Below are positions 1-7,854 of a DNA stretch of 16,725 nt, one piece after another (position 1 is the first letter of the stretch; each line of letters begins with the position of its first letter). The notes under the pieces were generated by a model. That model did no database searches. It was not told the origin of the DNA and worked only from the letters and a program-made list of their open reading frames with translations. Source of the DNA: an uncultured Clostridia bacterium (GTDB lineage Bacteria > Bacillota > Clostridia > UMGS1810); contig CALGRC010000226.1 in NCBI GenBank assembly GCA_937959315.1, positions 1-16,725 on the forward strand. The letters run 5' to 3'. The position numbers and the translations under genes are program-made.

Positions 1-303
1 TTTTTCTTCCATCACGCCCACCAAATCCAATATAACCGCATTAAGCGCATCGTCCTCTAACCCGGATTTTTGAAATTGGATGGAAAACCCCATCCGGTTT
101 GTCACCAACGGGCGGCCATACCGGTCTAAAATTTCCCCGCGCGGCGCAGGAAGCGGCATGTTGCTCACCAGCCGGTTTTCCGACTGCTGCCGGTAATCGC
201 CGCCCTGCACAATCTGCAATTTGGTCAGCCGCACCACAATACCCAGCAGCGCAGCGCATACCAGTAAAATGATAATATTTGTCCGGTTCCGGAACCATTG
301 CAC
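1..303 (-). CDS. mrdA: Penicillin-binding protein 2 (MrdA/PBP2), N-terminal part, cut by window edge
   Basis: The peptidoglycan transpeptidase of the elongasome cross-links lateral wall together with RodA and MreBCD. Only the first 101 codons are in the window; the transpeptidase domain lies beyond position 1. Seen: a short basic N-terminus, one hydrophobic anchor at about residues 9-27, then PRGEILDRYGRPLVTNR from residue 54, the classic start of the class B PBP dimerisation region. I chose the GTG at 303 because a GGGGG-rich ribosome-binding stretch precedes it and the anchor follows at the right distance. An ATG seven bases inside opens a different frame and is a shadow. It is 16 nt downstream of mreD and last in the visible operon. 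It could be another class B PBP, but the position after mreD argues for MrdA. Confidence 0.88.
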   Translation of the reverse strand, partial: MQWFRNRTNIIILLVCAALLGIVVRLTKLQIVQGGDYRQQSENRLVSNMPLPAPRGEILDRYGRPLVTNRMGFSIQFQKSGLEDDALNAVILDLVGVMEEK

Positions 304-319
304 CCCTGCCGCCCCCTTT

Positions 320-811
320 TTAAAAACCCTTGATTTTTTCTGCGCCCAGCCGTTTAGACAAAAAGTACAGCGGCACGGCGCATACGGCATTGTACAACGC
401 GCCAACCAAGATGACGTGCAGCATAAGGTACCCCACATCGACGCCGCCAAAGATGAAAAAATTGAAAAACCCATAGGCAAGCTGATATACAACCGTCACA
501 CAAAAAGCCGCCGCAACCGATACATACAAGTTGCCGCGGAAAAAATTATTGCCAAAAACAGACGCGCCCAGTCCCACATAGAGCATGAGTACGCCGTGAA
601 ACCCAATCAGCCGGCCGCCAGTCAAATCTAACAGCAGCCCTGCCGCCATACCAAAAGCGGCCGCCGGTATCGGCCGGTCGGTCAGGCACCGGCACAACAC
701 AAACACCAATACAAAATCGGGCGCCACTCCCAAAACGGCAATATGCGCGCCCAGCGTGGTCTGCAAAATGAGCAGCACAAGCAAAGCCAGATAGGAAAAA
801 AACAGCCTCAT
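320..811 (-). CDS. mreD: Rod shape-determining protein MreD
   Basis: MreD is an integral membrane component of the elongasome that links MreC with the wall synthases. The 163-residue product is hydrophobic nearly throughout, with about five membrane segments. It shows the family pattern PDFVLVFVL near residue 31 and GLLLDLTGG around residues 58-66. The length is normal for the family. The start ATG overlaps the mreC stop (ATGA), which indicates translational coupling. mrdA follows after 16 nt. Sequence conservation in this family is low, so the call rests on hydrophobicity, the two motifs and the mreB-mreC-mreD-mrdA order. Confidence 0.92.
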   Translation of the reverse strand: MRLFFSYLALLVLLILQTTLGAHIAVLGVAPDFVLVFVLCRCLTDRPIPAAAFGMAAGLLLDLTGGRLIGFHGVLMLYVGLGASVFGNNFFRGNLYVSVAAAFCVTVVYQLAYGFFNFFIFGGVDVGYLMLHVILVGALYNAVCAVPLYFLSKRLGAEKIKGF

Positions 812-1671
812 CCTTCCCCGCCTCCCGCCTGCGCGGCGGCCAGCGCCGACCCCTTCATCACAAACACCTCGCTGAGCCGGTCAAACTCCACCGCCGGCTC
901 TACCACCGCCCGCTGGGATACCCCGCCCGCATCAACAGACACTTCCCGGACCTTCCCAATGTACAGCCCGGGCGGATATATCCCGCCCAAACCGGACGTT
1001 TCCACATAATCGCCCGCCGTCACATTGGCATCCCTGCGCAAGTATACAAAGGCACACAAACCCTCATTCTGCAATTTCAAATCGCCCTCTACCACGCCGG
1101 TGTCGCCCGTGCGCTTGATGGCAGCGCCTGCCGACGATGTGGAATCGATGATGGACTGTACCTTCGCCCAGGTAGTACCCACCTCGTATACCGAGCCCAC
1201 CAGCCCCTCGGTCGTCACCACAGCATCCCCCTGTGCAATCCCGTGGCTGGTGCCTTTGTCAATGGTAAAGGTCAAAAACCAATTCCCCGCGTCTTTGGCT
1301 ATGACTTCCGCAGCTTCCATATCATAAGCGGTTTCCCGTTCCTGCATATCCAGCATGGCGCGCAAACGGGTGTTTTCCTTCTTCAGTTCCTCGGTTTCCC
1401 GCACTTCGCTTTCCAACAGGTCCACCTGCTCTTTGAGCTGCCGGTTTTCATCTTCATACCGCCGCATATTGGCAATGGAGCCAAAAAATCCTTCCACACC
1501 GCCAATGACTGCCGAAATCCCCTTTTGCACCGGCGAAATAACCACACCCAGCACGTCGCTGACAAAATTGGACTTCGCAGACGGGATGGTGGACAGCGCC
1601 ATCAGCACCACCAATAAAACGGTGATGCCAATCAGGATGATTTTCCATTTATTGCGTTCAAAAAACGACAT
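808..1671 (-). CDS. mreC: Rod shape-determining protein MreC
   Basis: MreC is a bitopic protein whose outer part organises PBP2 and other wall enzymes along the MreB track. In the 287 residues I see a short cytoplasmic N-terminus, one membrane helix (about 11-27), a heptad-like coiled coil rich in E, K, L and R (about 70-112), then the beta-rich domain with the conserved stretch KGTSHGIAQGDAVVTTEG and GLVGSV at about 139-161. Size and order of parts are standard. The ATG at 1671 has an AGGGGAT ribosome-binding site. mreB ends 30 nt upstream, and the stop overlaps the start of mreD. Confidence 0.96.
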   Translation of the reverse strand: MSFFERNKWKIILIGITVLLVVLMALSTIPSAKSNFVSDVLGVVISPVQKGISAVIGGVEGFFGSIANMRRYEDENRQLKEQVDLLESEVRETEELKKENTRLRAMLDMQERETAYDMEAAEVIAKDAGNWFLTFTIDKGTSHGIAQGDAVVTTEGLVGSVYEVGTTWAKVQSIIDSTSSAGAAIKRTGDTGVVEGDLKLQNEGLCAFVYLRRDANVTAGDYVETSGLGGIYPPGLYIGKVREVSVDAGGVSQRAVVEPAVEFDRLSEVFVMKGSALAAAQAGGGEG

Positions 1672-1701
1672 CCTGCCTATCCCCTACGCCCCACATCCGG
1701 C

Positions 1702-2712
1702 CTAATTTTTCTTTGTATTAATCAACACTTTTTTGAGTGTCTCAATATGCTCCAGCACCTTCCCCGTTCCCAGAACCACACAGTCCAGCGGGGTTTCCGC
1801 CACATTGACCGGCATGCCGGTTTCCCGTTCTATGAGTTTATCCAGCCCGCGCAGCAGCGCGCCGCCGCCGGTCAAAGTAATCCCGCGGTCCATAATATCC
1901 GCCGACAGCTCGGGCGGCGTTTTCTCCAACGTAGACTTTATCGCATCGATAATGCTCATCACCGGCTCGTCCAGTGCCTGCCGGATTTCACCCGATGAAA
2001 TGGTAATGTTTTTGGGAAGCCCTGTCACTAGGTCGCGCCCGCGCACCTCCATGGTTTCCTCCGGTTCCAGCGCAAATGCCGACCCAATGGAAAGCTTAAT
2101 TGCCTCTGCCGTGCGCTCGCCGGTCATTAGGTTGTATTCCTTCTTGATGAAATTAATAATGGCCTCGTCAAACTCGTCGCCCGCCACGCGCAGCGACTTG
2201 CTGGTGACAATCCCGCCCAAGCTGATAACCGCCACCTCGCTGGTGCCGCCGCCAATGTCCACCACCATACTGCCGGTGGGCTCTTCAATGGGCAAATCTG
2301 CGCCAATGGCCGCGCTCATGGGTTCCTCTATCAAATAGACCTCCCGCGCGCCCGACTGGAGCGTTGCTTCTTCCACGGCGCGTTTTTCCACCTCGGTGAC
2401 GCCCGACGGTACGCAGATAATGACCCGCGGCTTGAAAAACCCGCCGCCCGGCTGCGCCTTTTGAATAAAATACTTGAGCATGGCCTGCGTCACTTCAAAA
2501 TCTGCAATGACCCCATCTTTCAGCGGCCGGATGGCAACAATGTTGCCCGGCGTACGTCCCAGCATTTCCTTAGCGTCGTCGCCGACTGCCAGCACCTGCC
2601 CGTTTTCCTTGTTGATGGCCACCACCGACGGCTCGTTGACAATAATGCCCTTGCCCCTGACATGGACCAGCGTATTGGCCGTCCCCAGGTCGATTCCAAT
2701 ATCCCGTTTCAT
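1702..2712 (-). CDS. mreB: Rod shape-determining protein MreB (bacterial actin)
   Basis: MreB is an actin-like ATPase that forms membrane filaments orienting lateral wall synthesis. The 336-residue product has the phosphate-1 loop DLGTANTLV (8-16), the phosphate-2 loop DIGGGTSEVAVI (from about 152) and the adenosine motif GITLTGGGALLRG near the C-terminus. Length is as expected. The open frame continues upstream, but MKRDIGIDLG is the family N-terminus, so I start at 2712. Its AGGAG lies 14 nt upstream, longer than ideal. maf ends 20 nt upstream and mreC starts 30 nt downstream. No radC-like gene lies between maf and mreB, although that order is common in Firmicutes. A paralogue such as Mbl cannot be excluded, but the mreCD linkage favours MreB. 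Confidence 0.97.
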   Translation of the reverse strand: MKRDIGIDLGTANTLVHVRGKGIIVNEPSVVAINKENGQVLAVGDDAKEMLGRTPGNIVAIRPLKDGVIADFEVTQAMLKYFIQKAQPGGGFFKPRVIICVPSGVTEVEKRAVEEATLQSGAREVYLIEEPMSAAIGADLPIEEPTGSMVVDIGGGTSEVAVISLGGIVTSKSLRVAGDEFDEAIINFIKKEYNLMTGERTAEAIKLSIGSAFALEPEETMEVRGRDLVTGLPKNITISSGEIRQALDEPVMSIIDAIKSTLEKTPPELSADIMDRGITLTGGGALLRGLDKLIERETGMPVNVAETPLDCVVLGTGKVLEHIETLKKVLINTKKN

Positions 2713-2732
2713 CTGTACTGTCCAAACTCCTC

Positions 2733-3317
2733 TCACCATGTAAAGTCAAATTCCTGTCTTAGCAATGTAAACAGCGTACACAGCGGCAATCCTACCACAT
2801 TGCTGTAGTCGCCCGTCACGCCAGTGACAAACAAAGCCCCGCGCTGCTGGATACCATACGCGCCCGCCTTGTCCATCGGCTCGCCAGTCGCGATATATTC
2901 TGCAATTTCCTGCCCGGAAAGCGGCCGGAACCGCACCAGTGTCCGCTCAGAACGGCAGACCGTACGCATATCCCCCGCGTCGCACACGGCAATGCCGGTA
3001 TATACCTCGTGTTCCTGCCCGCTCAAAAGCGACAGCATACGCGCTGCGTCCGCCGCATCTTTAGGCTTTCCCAAAATTTCACTTTTAAACGCCACCACCG
3101 TATCGGCGCCAATCACCAGCTCGCCCGCGCCGTGCCCCTTGGCAGCCGCAGTGCATTTGAGCATGGCCAGCTCCTGTACATACAGCGCCGGAGCCAAACC
3201 GCGCGGCACCACGCTTTCATCCACATCCGGCACATCCACCGCAAACGGCACGCGCACATGTTCCAAAAGCTCCCTGCGGCGCGGCGATGCCGACGCCAAA
3301 ACCAACCGCCTATGCAA
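2733..3317 (-). CDS. maf: Maf family nucleoside triphosphate pyrophosphatase
   Basis: Maf proteins hydrolyse non-canonical or modified nucleoside triphosphates (dTTP/UTP class or m7GTP class) and are linked to septum control in Bacillus. Seen: LVLASASPRRRELL at the N-terminus, GADTVVA with LGKP in the middle, HEVYTG, then EPMDKAGAYGIQ and GDYSNVVGLP. These are the expected substrate and metal-binding motifs. The open frame runs far upstream through the neighbouring gene, but that part is a shadow. The likely start is TTG at 3317, three bases before the upstream stop codon, with AAAGGGG eleven bases before it, giving 194 residues. It lies between the Gx transporter gene and mreB, the usual Firmicute position. 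The start codon is less certain than the function. Confidence 0.94.
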   Translation of the reverse strand: MHRRLVLASASPRRRELLEHVRVPFAVDVPDVDESVVPRGLAPALYVQELAMLKCTAAAKGHGAGELVIGADTVVAFKSEILGKPKDAADAARMLSLLSGQEHEVYTGIAVCDAGDMRTVCRSERTLVRFRPLSGQEIAEYIATGEPMDKAGAYGIQQRGALFVTGVTGDYSNVVGLPLCTLFTLLRQEFDFTW

Positions 3318-3319
3318 GC

Positions 3320-3829
3320 TCAGCCACGCCCCTTTCCCGTTAAAATGCCAACCACCTGTCGGGTACACAGCCCGGTTGCCGTGCCGGCAACCACCGACAG
3401 CAGCAGCAAAAACGCCCAGTAGGGCAGCAGCGCAGGGGTTTGCAGCAGCAAAAACGCCACCGCCACCTGCCCGGTATTGTGCAGGGCCGCACCCAGCACA
3501 CACACGCCGACCGGCGACAGGCGCTCTTTCCCAAGCCGCACCGCCGCCGCCATACCCAGCCCCGACAGCACCGCCCCGGCCAGGCTGTATGGCAGCGCAG
3601 ATATGCCGCCCGTCAAAAAAGAGCCAACCACCGCACGCACCACTGCCACCAAAAGGGCAGCCGGCGCGCCATATACATACAGCGCTGCGGCAGTGACTAC
3701 ATTGGCCGCGCCCAGCTTGCCGCCCGGTATGGCCGGCAGCAGGGGCAGCAGCCCTTCTGCCGCCTGTATGGCCACACCCACTGCCGTGAGCACCGCCACC
3801 GTCACCAGCGTTTTCGTATCCCGCCGCAT
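3320..3829 (-). CDS. Gx transporter family / heptaprenyl diphosphate synthase component I-like membrane protein
   Basis: This 169-residue integral membrane protein belongs by pattern to the Hpre_diP_synt_I family (now often called Gx transporter family), whose real substrate is not settled. Seen: about five hydrophobic helices, the motif PGGKLGAANVV near residues 35-45, the segment VRAVVGSFLTGG, and ALHNTGQVAVA near 122-132. These are typical of the family. The ATG at 3829 gives MRRDTKTLV; longer in-frame versions would overlap the neighbour heavily. It overlaps the NusG domain II gene by one base (TGATG). That pairing recurs in Firmicutes and suggests the two proteins act together. A transport role is inference only. 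Confidence 0.85.
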   Translation of the reverse strand: MRRDTKTLVTVAVLTAVGVAIQAAEGLLPLLPAIPGGKLGAANVVTAAALYVYGAPAALLVAVVRAVVGSFLTGGISALPYSLAGAVLSGLGMAAAVRLGKERLSPVGVCVLGAALHNTGQVAVAFLLLQTPALLPYWAFLLLLSVVAGTATGLCTRQVVGILTGKGRG

Positions 3830-4209
3830 CAATAGGCCACCCCATCTACAGAGCCCGCACCCGTCAGCCGCACCACCAGCCGGTTTGGCAGGCAAATGAG
3901 CGACTGCCCGGGCTGGGTAATCCACCCGGCGCGCACATCCAATTTGTCCGGGCAGTCCGCATCGGCCACCCGTGCGCCCTCCCGCGTAATCTCTACCCTA
4001 TTATACCCAAATTCCGTCTGGATTTCAACGGCTTTTGCGGATTTTATTTCATTTAATGGATATACGGCGTACAGCCTGCCGTCCACCGTGATTTCCACCT
4101 GCCGTGCGCCGCCCGAAAACCCGCTGGCATATGCAAAAAGCAGCAAAACCGCCAGCAGCACACAGCCCAGTATCACGCCAATGTCCGCGCGCCGGACGCC
4201 CGCCCTCAC
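3829..4209 (-). CDS. NusG domain II-containing protein (membrane-anchored)
   Basis: A 126-residue protein with one N-terminal membrane helix (about residues 9-27) and an outside-facing beta-rich domain. The C-terminal half shows the family signature: VADADCPDKLDV, then GWITQPGQSLICLPNRLVVRL (about residues 81-115). This is the NusG domain II fold without the NGN or KOW parts, so it is not the transcription factor NusG. The start is GTG, overlapping the dut stop (GTGA), and the stop overlaps the next gene by one base, so it is translationally coupled on both sides. In the family a second Cys often follows PD; here the position is occupied by Leu. The function is unknown; the adjacent Gx transporter-type protein is its usual partner. 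Confidence 0.87.
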   Translation of the reverse strand: MRAGVRRADIGVILGCVLLAVLLLFAYASGFSGGARQVEITVDGRLYAVYPLNEIKSAKAVEIQTEFGYNRVEITREGARVADADCPDKLDVRAGWITQPGQSLICLPNRLVVRLTGAGSVDGVAY

Positions 4210-4652
4210 GTGCGCCCCGTCGAGCCAAAGCCGCCCGCACCCCGCGCCGTCTCGTCCAGCGCCTCCACCCGGGCAAAGGACGCATGCGCCACCTCCAGTA
4301 TTACCATCTGCGCAATGCGCTCCCCCGGCTCTATGGTATAGGGGGTATCGCTCAAGTTCACCAGTCCTACTTTGAGTTCCCCGGTGTAGTCGCTGTCAAC
4401 CACCCCCACACAGTTGGACAGCGTGACGCCGTGTTTGACCGCCAGCCCGCTGCGCGCAAACAAAAACGCGCCGTACCGCCTATCCGGCAGCTTGATCGCA
4501 ATGCCGGTCGGGATGGCCGCCCGCCCCAGCGGCTTTAACGTCACCGGCGCGTCAATACACGCCTTTAAATCCATCCCGGCCGCGCCGTCGGTGGCATAAT
4601 AGGGCTGCTGTGCGCCGTCGGCCAAATATTTGATTTTGATTTCCAATTCCAT
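4206..4652 (-). CDS. dut: dUTP diphosphatase (dUTPase)
   Basis: Hydrolyses dUTP to dUMP and pyrophosphate, keeping uracil out of DNA and supplying dUMP for thymidylate synthesis; normally a trimer. All five motifs of the trimeric family are visible in 148 residues: GMDLKA (I), LFARSGLAVKHGV region (II), VGVVDSDYTGELKV (III, with the catalytic Asp), GERIAQMVI (IV) and the flexible C-terminal GAGGFGSTG (V). Length is normal. The ATG at 4652 has a strong AGAGGAGTG ribosome-binding site formed by the end of the U32 gene, 4 nt upstream. The stop overlaps the next gene. With maf downstream, the operon carries two nucleotide-pool sanitation enzymes. Confidence 0.96.
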   Translation of the reverse strand: MELEIKIKYLADGAQQPYYATDGAAGMDLKACIDAPVTLKPLGRAAIPTGIAIKLPDRRYGAFLFARSGLAVKHGVTLSNCVGVVDSDYTGELKVGLVNLSDTPYTIEPGERIAQMVILEVAHASFARVEALDETARGAGGFGSTGRT

Positions 4653-4656
4653 CCGC

Positions 4657-6690
4657 CTACACTCCTCTGTAATAATGTCCCCGCGTATAGCCGCCCGCCC
4701 GTTTGCGCGCGGTGCGGTAATCCTCCAAAACCGCCTCTAGTTCCGCAGCGGTTTCCACCGTAAACAAAAACCGCCCATAGGCAAGGCCGGCGCCGGCAAG
4801 CTCCTGCATCCGGTCAGCCATATACAGCGGCGCCGCATTGTAAATAACGCTTACGCACCGCCCTTTTTCAGGCAGCACAGGGAATTCCATCCCCTTGCGG
4901 TCGCGCAGAACATAAAACCCGCCGCACCCGCACCGGCCGGCCGCTGCCTTCCACGGGCAGTGCCGGGTGGTCATAACCGGCAAACGCCCATAGATGACAG
5001 CCTCCGCCGGTATTTCCTTGGAAATGCCGCAAACCTCCGCAAGCGTCAGCTCGGGCGACAGGCAAACGCTGCCCAGCCCCAGATGCGCCCACTCCCGCAT
5101 AGAAGCAGAATTAAAAGTGTTCATGGCATAGCCCGCATGGCGCATACCGCAGGATATTTCCAGCTGCGACAGGCTGGACAGTTCTACCCGCCTGCCTGCA
5201 AGCCTGCCCGGTTCCACGCCATCCCACGCCACGGCGGGCAATTTCACCCACACTTCCGGCAGCTCCTGCAAATCGGGGCAATCCGCCCACACCGCATAGG
5301 GCACGTACAGCCGTGCAAACCCGCGCCCGGCAAGCTGCCGCGCCTGTGCGGCCGTGCATACCTCCGCCGTGCCCTGCATAGGGCCGCCATAGCGGGTATG
5401 CGGCAAAGCAATGCGCGGCGGCTGCACCGGCGGGCGGCCAACCGCCGTCCGCTGGCTGCAAAGCTGCCCCGCCGCCTCCCGCCGGACGGCATTGAGCGCC
5501 CGCATGGGCAGGCTGGCAGCTTCCTCCAGCCGGATTTCCAGCCCTTCCAGCACAAACGGCGTGCCGCCCAGCTTCCCTAGCTGTTCCCGCACCCGTCCCT
5601 CTGATAAAGGCAGCGTCCTGGCGGGCTCGGCTATCTCGCCGTATGCCAAAGCCCGGTGGCCGGCGCCGTCCCACAGCTCCAATGCCAGCGGACGGCCCAC
5701 AGCGATTTCCACCCGTCCAAAAACAGGCACCTTCCGGGTGTTTGCAAGCGGTCCCGCCGCCGCCCCGCCATGCAGATGGTCGTTGTGCGTCTCGTAGCAC
5801 AAAAACGCCCGGCCGCGATCCCCGCCGAAATACCCGCGCGAAAACGTCCCGCCGCGGGAAAACGCCTCCTCCAGCGCCCGGCGGTCAGCGTCCTCAACCC
5901 GCCCGCCATGGCGGTATTTGTCATAAATGCGCGTCACCGTGCCCACATAGGCCGGGCCCTTCATGCGGCCTTCTATTTTGAGCGATGTAACCCCCATTTT
6001 TTCAAGCTCTGCCATATCGCCAACCAGGCATTGGTCCTTGGGGCTGAGCCAATAGCGCTTTCCCGGCCCGGCAGCCCGCCCGGCCCCGTCCAGCACGGTA
6101 TAGGGCAGGCGGCAGGGCTGCCGGCAGGCCCCGCGGTTGCCCGAGCAGCCGCCCAAAAGCGAGCTCAGCAGGCACTGCCCCGAATAGCTGACGCACAGCG
6201 CGCCATGAACAAACACCTCGGTTTCCATATCGGTATGCGCGCAGATATATGCAATCTGCGCAGCCGTCAGCTCCCGCGCCAGCACTACGCGGGAAAAGCC
6301 AAGATTCTGCGCCTGACGCACCCCCGCCAGGCAGTCGATGGTCATCTGCGTGCTGGCATGCAGCGGCACCTGCGGCACATGCTCCCGCAGCAGCGCGGCG
6401 GCGCCCGCATCCTGCACAATGAACGCATCCGCCCCCGCGTTGGCGCAAAAGGCCGCAAAGTCCAGCATGCGCTGCAATTCCCCGTCGTGCAGCAGGGTGT
6501 TTAGCGTCACATGCACCTTGGCCCCGCGCAAATGCGCGTATTGGATACCCCGCACCAGCTCATCATCCGAAAAGTTCACGGCATGTTTGCGCGCACCAAA
6601 ATCAGACCCGGCCAAATAGACCGCGTCTGCCCCGTTTTCCACTGCCGCCTGCAATGCCGCCATCCCGCCCGCCGGCGCCAACAGCTCCAT
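4657..6690 (-). CDS. U32 family peptidase with DUF3656-type middle region
   Basis: A 677-residue member of the U32 family. It starts MELLAPAGG, has the family signature EVFVHGALCVSYSGQCLLSS followed by GGCSGNRGACRQPCRLPY (about residues 157-194), the stretch SPKDQCLVGDMAELEKMGV, and SLKIEGRMKGPAYVG. The C-terminal part has a second Cys cluster (HCPWK, then GRCGCGGFYVLRDRKG), typical of long U32 proteins. Such proteins include collagenase-like peptidases and the RlhA/TrhP type enzymes needed for hydroxylation of 23S rRNA or tRNA; the Cys set fits an iron-sulfur or RNA-modification role at least as well as proteolysis. It sits 2 nt after zapA and 4 nt before dut. The exact substrate cannot be read from the sequence. 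Confidence 0.92.
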   Translation of the reverse strand: MELLAPAGGMAALQAAVENGADAVYLAGSDFGARKHAVNFSDDELVRGIQYAHLRGAKVHVTLNTLLHDGELQRMLDFAAFCANAGADAFIVQDAGAAALLREHVPQVPLHASTQMTIDCLAGVRQAQNLGFSRVVLARELTAAQIAYICAHTDMETEVFVHGALCVSYSGQCLLSSLLGGCSGNRGACRQPCRLPYTVLDGAGRAAGPGKRYWLSPKDQCLVGDMAELEKMGVTSLKIEGRMKGPAYVGTVTRIYDKYRHGGRVEDADRRALEEAFSRGGTFSRGYFGGDRGRAFLCYETHNDHLHGGAAAGPLANTRKVPVFGRVEIAVGRPLALELWDGAGHRALAYGEIAEPARTLPLSEGRVREQLGKLGGTPFVLEGLEIRLEEAASLPMRALNAVRREAAGQLCSQRTAVGRPPVQPPRIALPHTRYGGPMQGTAEVCTAAQARQLAGRGFARLYVPYAVWADCPDLQELPEVWVKLPAVAWDGVEPGRLAGRRVELSSLSQLEISCGMRHAGYAMNTFNSASMREWAHLGLGSVCLSPELTLAEVCGISKEIPAEAVIYGRLPVMTTRHCPWKAAAGRCGCGGFYVLRDRKGMEFPVLPEKGRCVSVIYNAAPLYMADRMQELAGAGLAYGRFLFTVETAAELEAVLEDYRTARKRAGGYTRGHYYRGV

Positions 6691-6692
6691 TT

Positions 6693-7049
6693 CTACTGCC
6701 CTTTCCTGGCCAGCTCAATTTTGAGCCGCTGCACCTCGTCGCGCAGGTAGGTATTTTCTTCCTTTAGCCCTTTGGCTTCGCTGTGTGCGCGGAATGCCTC
6801 TTCCCTGCACTTTTTCAGCTCCGCCTGGGTGTCGTCCAGCAGCGCTTTGGCCTTGTGGTATTCGTCGCTCATGTTAATTGCCGCCAGCACCGATACCTTT
6901 GCGGTGGAAAGCGCCGTGCCAACCCCAACTTCGCGCATTTTCCGGTCTACATACAGGCAGACCTTCTGAATATACTCCTCGCTCTCGGTGCCGACAAGGG
7001 TGTAATCTGTGCCATAGATCCGTACGGTGGTTTTGGTTTTTTCTTCCAT
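6693..7049 (-). CDS. zapA: Cell division protein ZapA
   Basis: ZapA binds FtsZ and bundles its filaments at the division site. The 118-residue product has the ZapA fold: KTTVRIYGTDYTLVGTES at the N-terminus, EEYIQKVCLYVDRKMRE, then STAKVSVLAAINMSDEY, followed by a long charged coiled coil (about 60-117). I chose ATG 7049, with a GGAAAAGGGG ribosome-binding region, over an in-frame ATG further upstream that would lie over the promoter. It is the first gene of the left operon, with an extended -10 promoter just upstream, and is followed after 2 nt by the U32 gene. The zapA-U32 pair is common in Clostridia. Confidence 0.93.
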   Translation of the reverse strand: MEEKTKTTVRIYGTDYTLVGTESEEYIQKVCLYVDRKMREVGVGTALSTAKVSVLAAINMSDEYHKAKALLDDTQAELKKCREEAFRAHSEAKGLKEENTYLRDEVQRLKIELARKGQ

Positions 7050-7091
7050 CGACCGCGCCCCTTTTCCATTCGCCTTTCCATCTATATGGAT

Positions 7092-7104
7092 TGCCCCCAT
7101 TATA
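7092..7104 (-). promoter_or_regulatory. Sigma-A promoter (extended -10) of the zapA-mrdA operon
   Basis: On the minus strand a perfect TATAAT (7099-7104) is preceded by TGA, forming an extended -10 (TGATATAAT). The -35 region is poor (ATGCAA at 16 nt), which an extended -10 can tolerate. The predicted start near 7092 leaves about 43 nt before zapA. No other promoter is evident down to mrdA. Confidence 0.7.
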
Positions 7105-7176
7105 TCACACATTGCCCCGCTTGCATAGGGGCGGCGGCGAAATTTTCACCCAGCGGCACACAACCGCCCCGCCAGC

Positions 7177-7185
7177 CATATACTA
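7177..7185 (+). promoter_or_regulatory. Possible mother-cell sporulation promoter (sigma-E/K-like -10) for ytaF
   Basis: CATATACTA matches the CATA-n3-TA pattern of sigma-K and is close to that of sigma-E. An AC-containing -35-like stretch (7158-7161) lies about 15 nt upstream. It sits 22 nt before the ytaF start in a gap with no sigma-A promoter on this strand. The match is short, and one such site could arise by chance. Confidence 0.3.
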
Positions 7186-7206
7186 CAGGGAAAGGGGCTG
7201 GTCGTC

Positions 7207-7854
7207 ATGGGGTTGTTGTTGCTGCTGGGCGCCGCGTTAAGCTTGGACGCGCTGGGGATCGGCGTCAGCTACGGGCTGCGGGATATCCGCATGGGGTGGC
7301 GGGCGCAGGCGGTCATTGGCGTGCTCACCTTTTTGTATACCATGGCCGCCGCGCTTTTGGGCAGGCAGCTTCTGGCAGTCATCCCGCCGCAGGCAGCCAG
7401 CGGAATCGGCATTGCCCTGCTGTTTGCCATGGGGATATTCGTCATCTGCTCCAGCCTGAAAAAGGGCAGGGAACCGGAAAACAGCCCTGCCCCCAGCGGG
7501 GAACGCACCATCGCCAGCATGGTCATCCGCAGTGTCGGCATTACCATCCGCATCATCAAAAACCCCGCGGCATGCGATTTAGACCGCTCCAACAGCATAT
7601 CGGTGCCCGAAGCGGCCTACCTGGTGCTGGTGCTGTGTTTAGACAGCATGGGCGCGGTCGTCGGCACGGCGCTCACCGGCGCGCATGTCACGCTGCTGCC
7701 GGTGCTTACCGCGCTGTTCCAGCTATTATTTTTAAACGCCGGGCTGCTGGCCGGCAAACGGCTGACGCAAGCCCGCTGGGCGGACAGCAAATGCGTCATG
7801 GTGCTGCCCGGCGTCATTTTAATCGCCATCGGGCTGCTGCGTATCCTCTCTTAG
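7207..7854 (+). CDS. ytaF: Sporulation membrane protein YtaF
   Basis: A 215-residue integral membrane protein related to the MntP/CadD-like exporter fold; in Bacillus YtaF is a sporulation protein whose transported substrate is unknown. Seen: about six helices, the opening pattern GAALSLDALGIGVSYGLR (from about residue 7), the repeat-like second half with DRSNSISVPEAAYLVLVLCLD and GAVVGTAL, and between them a polar cytoplasmic loop with KKGREPENS. Both halves carry the acidic LD(A/S) motif expected of the internally duplicated family. Length is as usual. AAAGGGG lies 11 nt before the ATG. It is divergent from zapA, and its last 36 nt overlap the 3' end of the convergent regulator gene. Confidence 0.9.
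   Translation: MGLLLLLGAALSLDALGIGVSYGLRDIRMGWRAQAVIGVLTFLYTMAAALLGRQLLAVIPPQAASGIGIALLFAMGIFVICSSLKKGREPENSPAPSGERTIASMVIRSVGITIRIIKNPAACDLDRSNSISVPEAAYLVLVLCLDSMGAVVGTALTGAHVTLLPVLTALFQLLFLNAGLLAGKRLTQARWADSKCVMVLPGVILIAIGLLRILS

Noticed and set aside
41..298. 85-codon minus-strand frame with an ATG start
   Set aside because: It is the +1 shadow of mrdA; the overlapping frame gives a clear PBP2 N-terminus.
3318..3845. Long N-terminal extension of maf
   Set aside because: The extra part is Gly/Ala/Arg-rich out-of-frame translation of the Gx transporter gene; Maf proteins start at the LVLASASPRRR segment.
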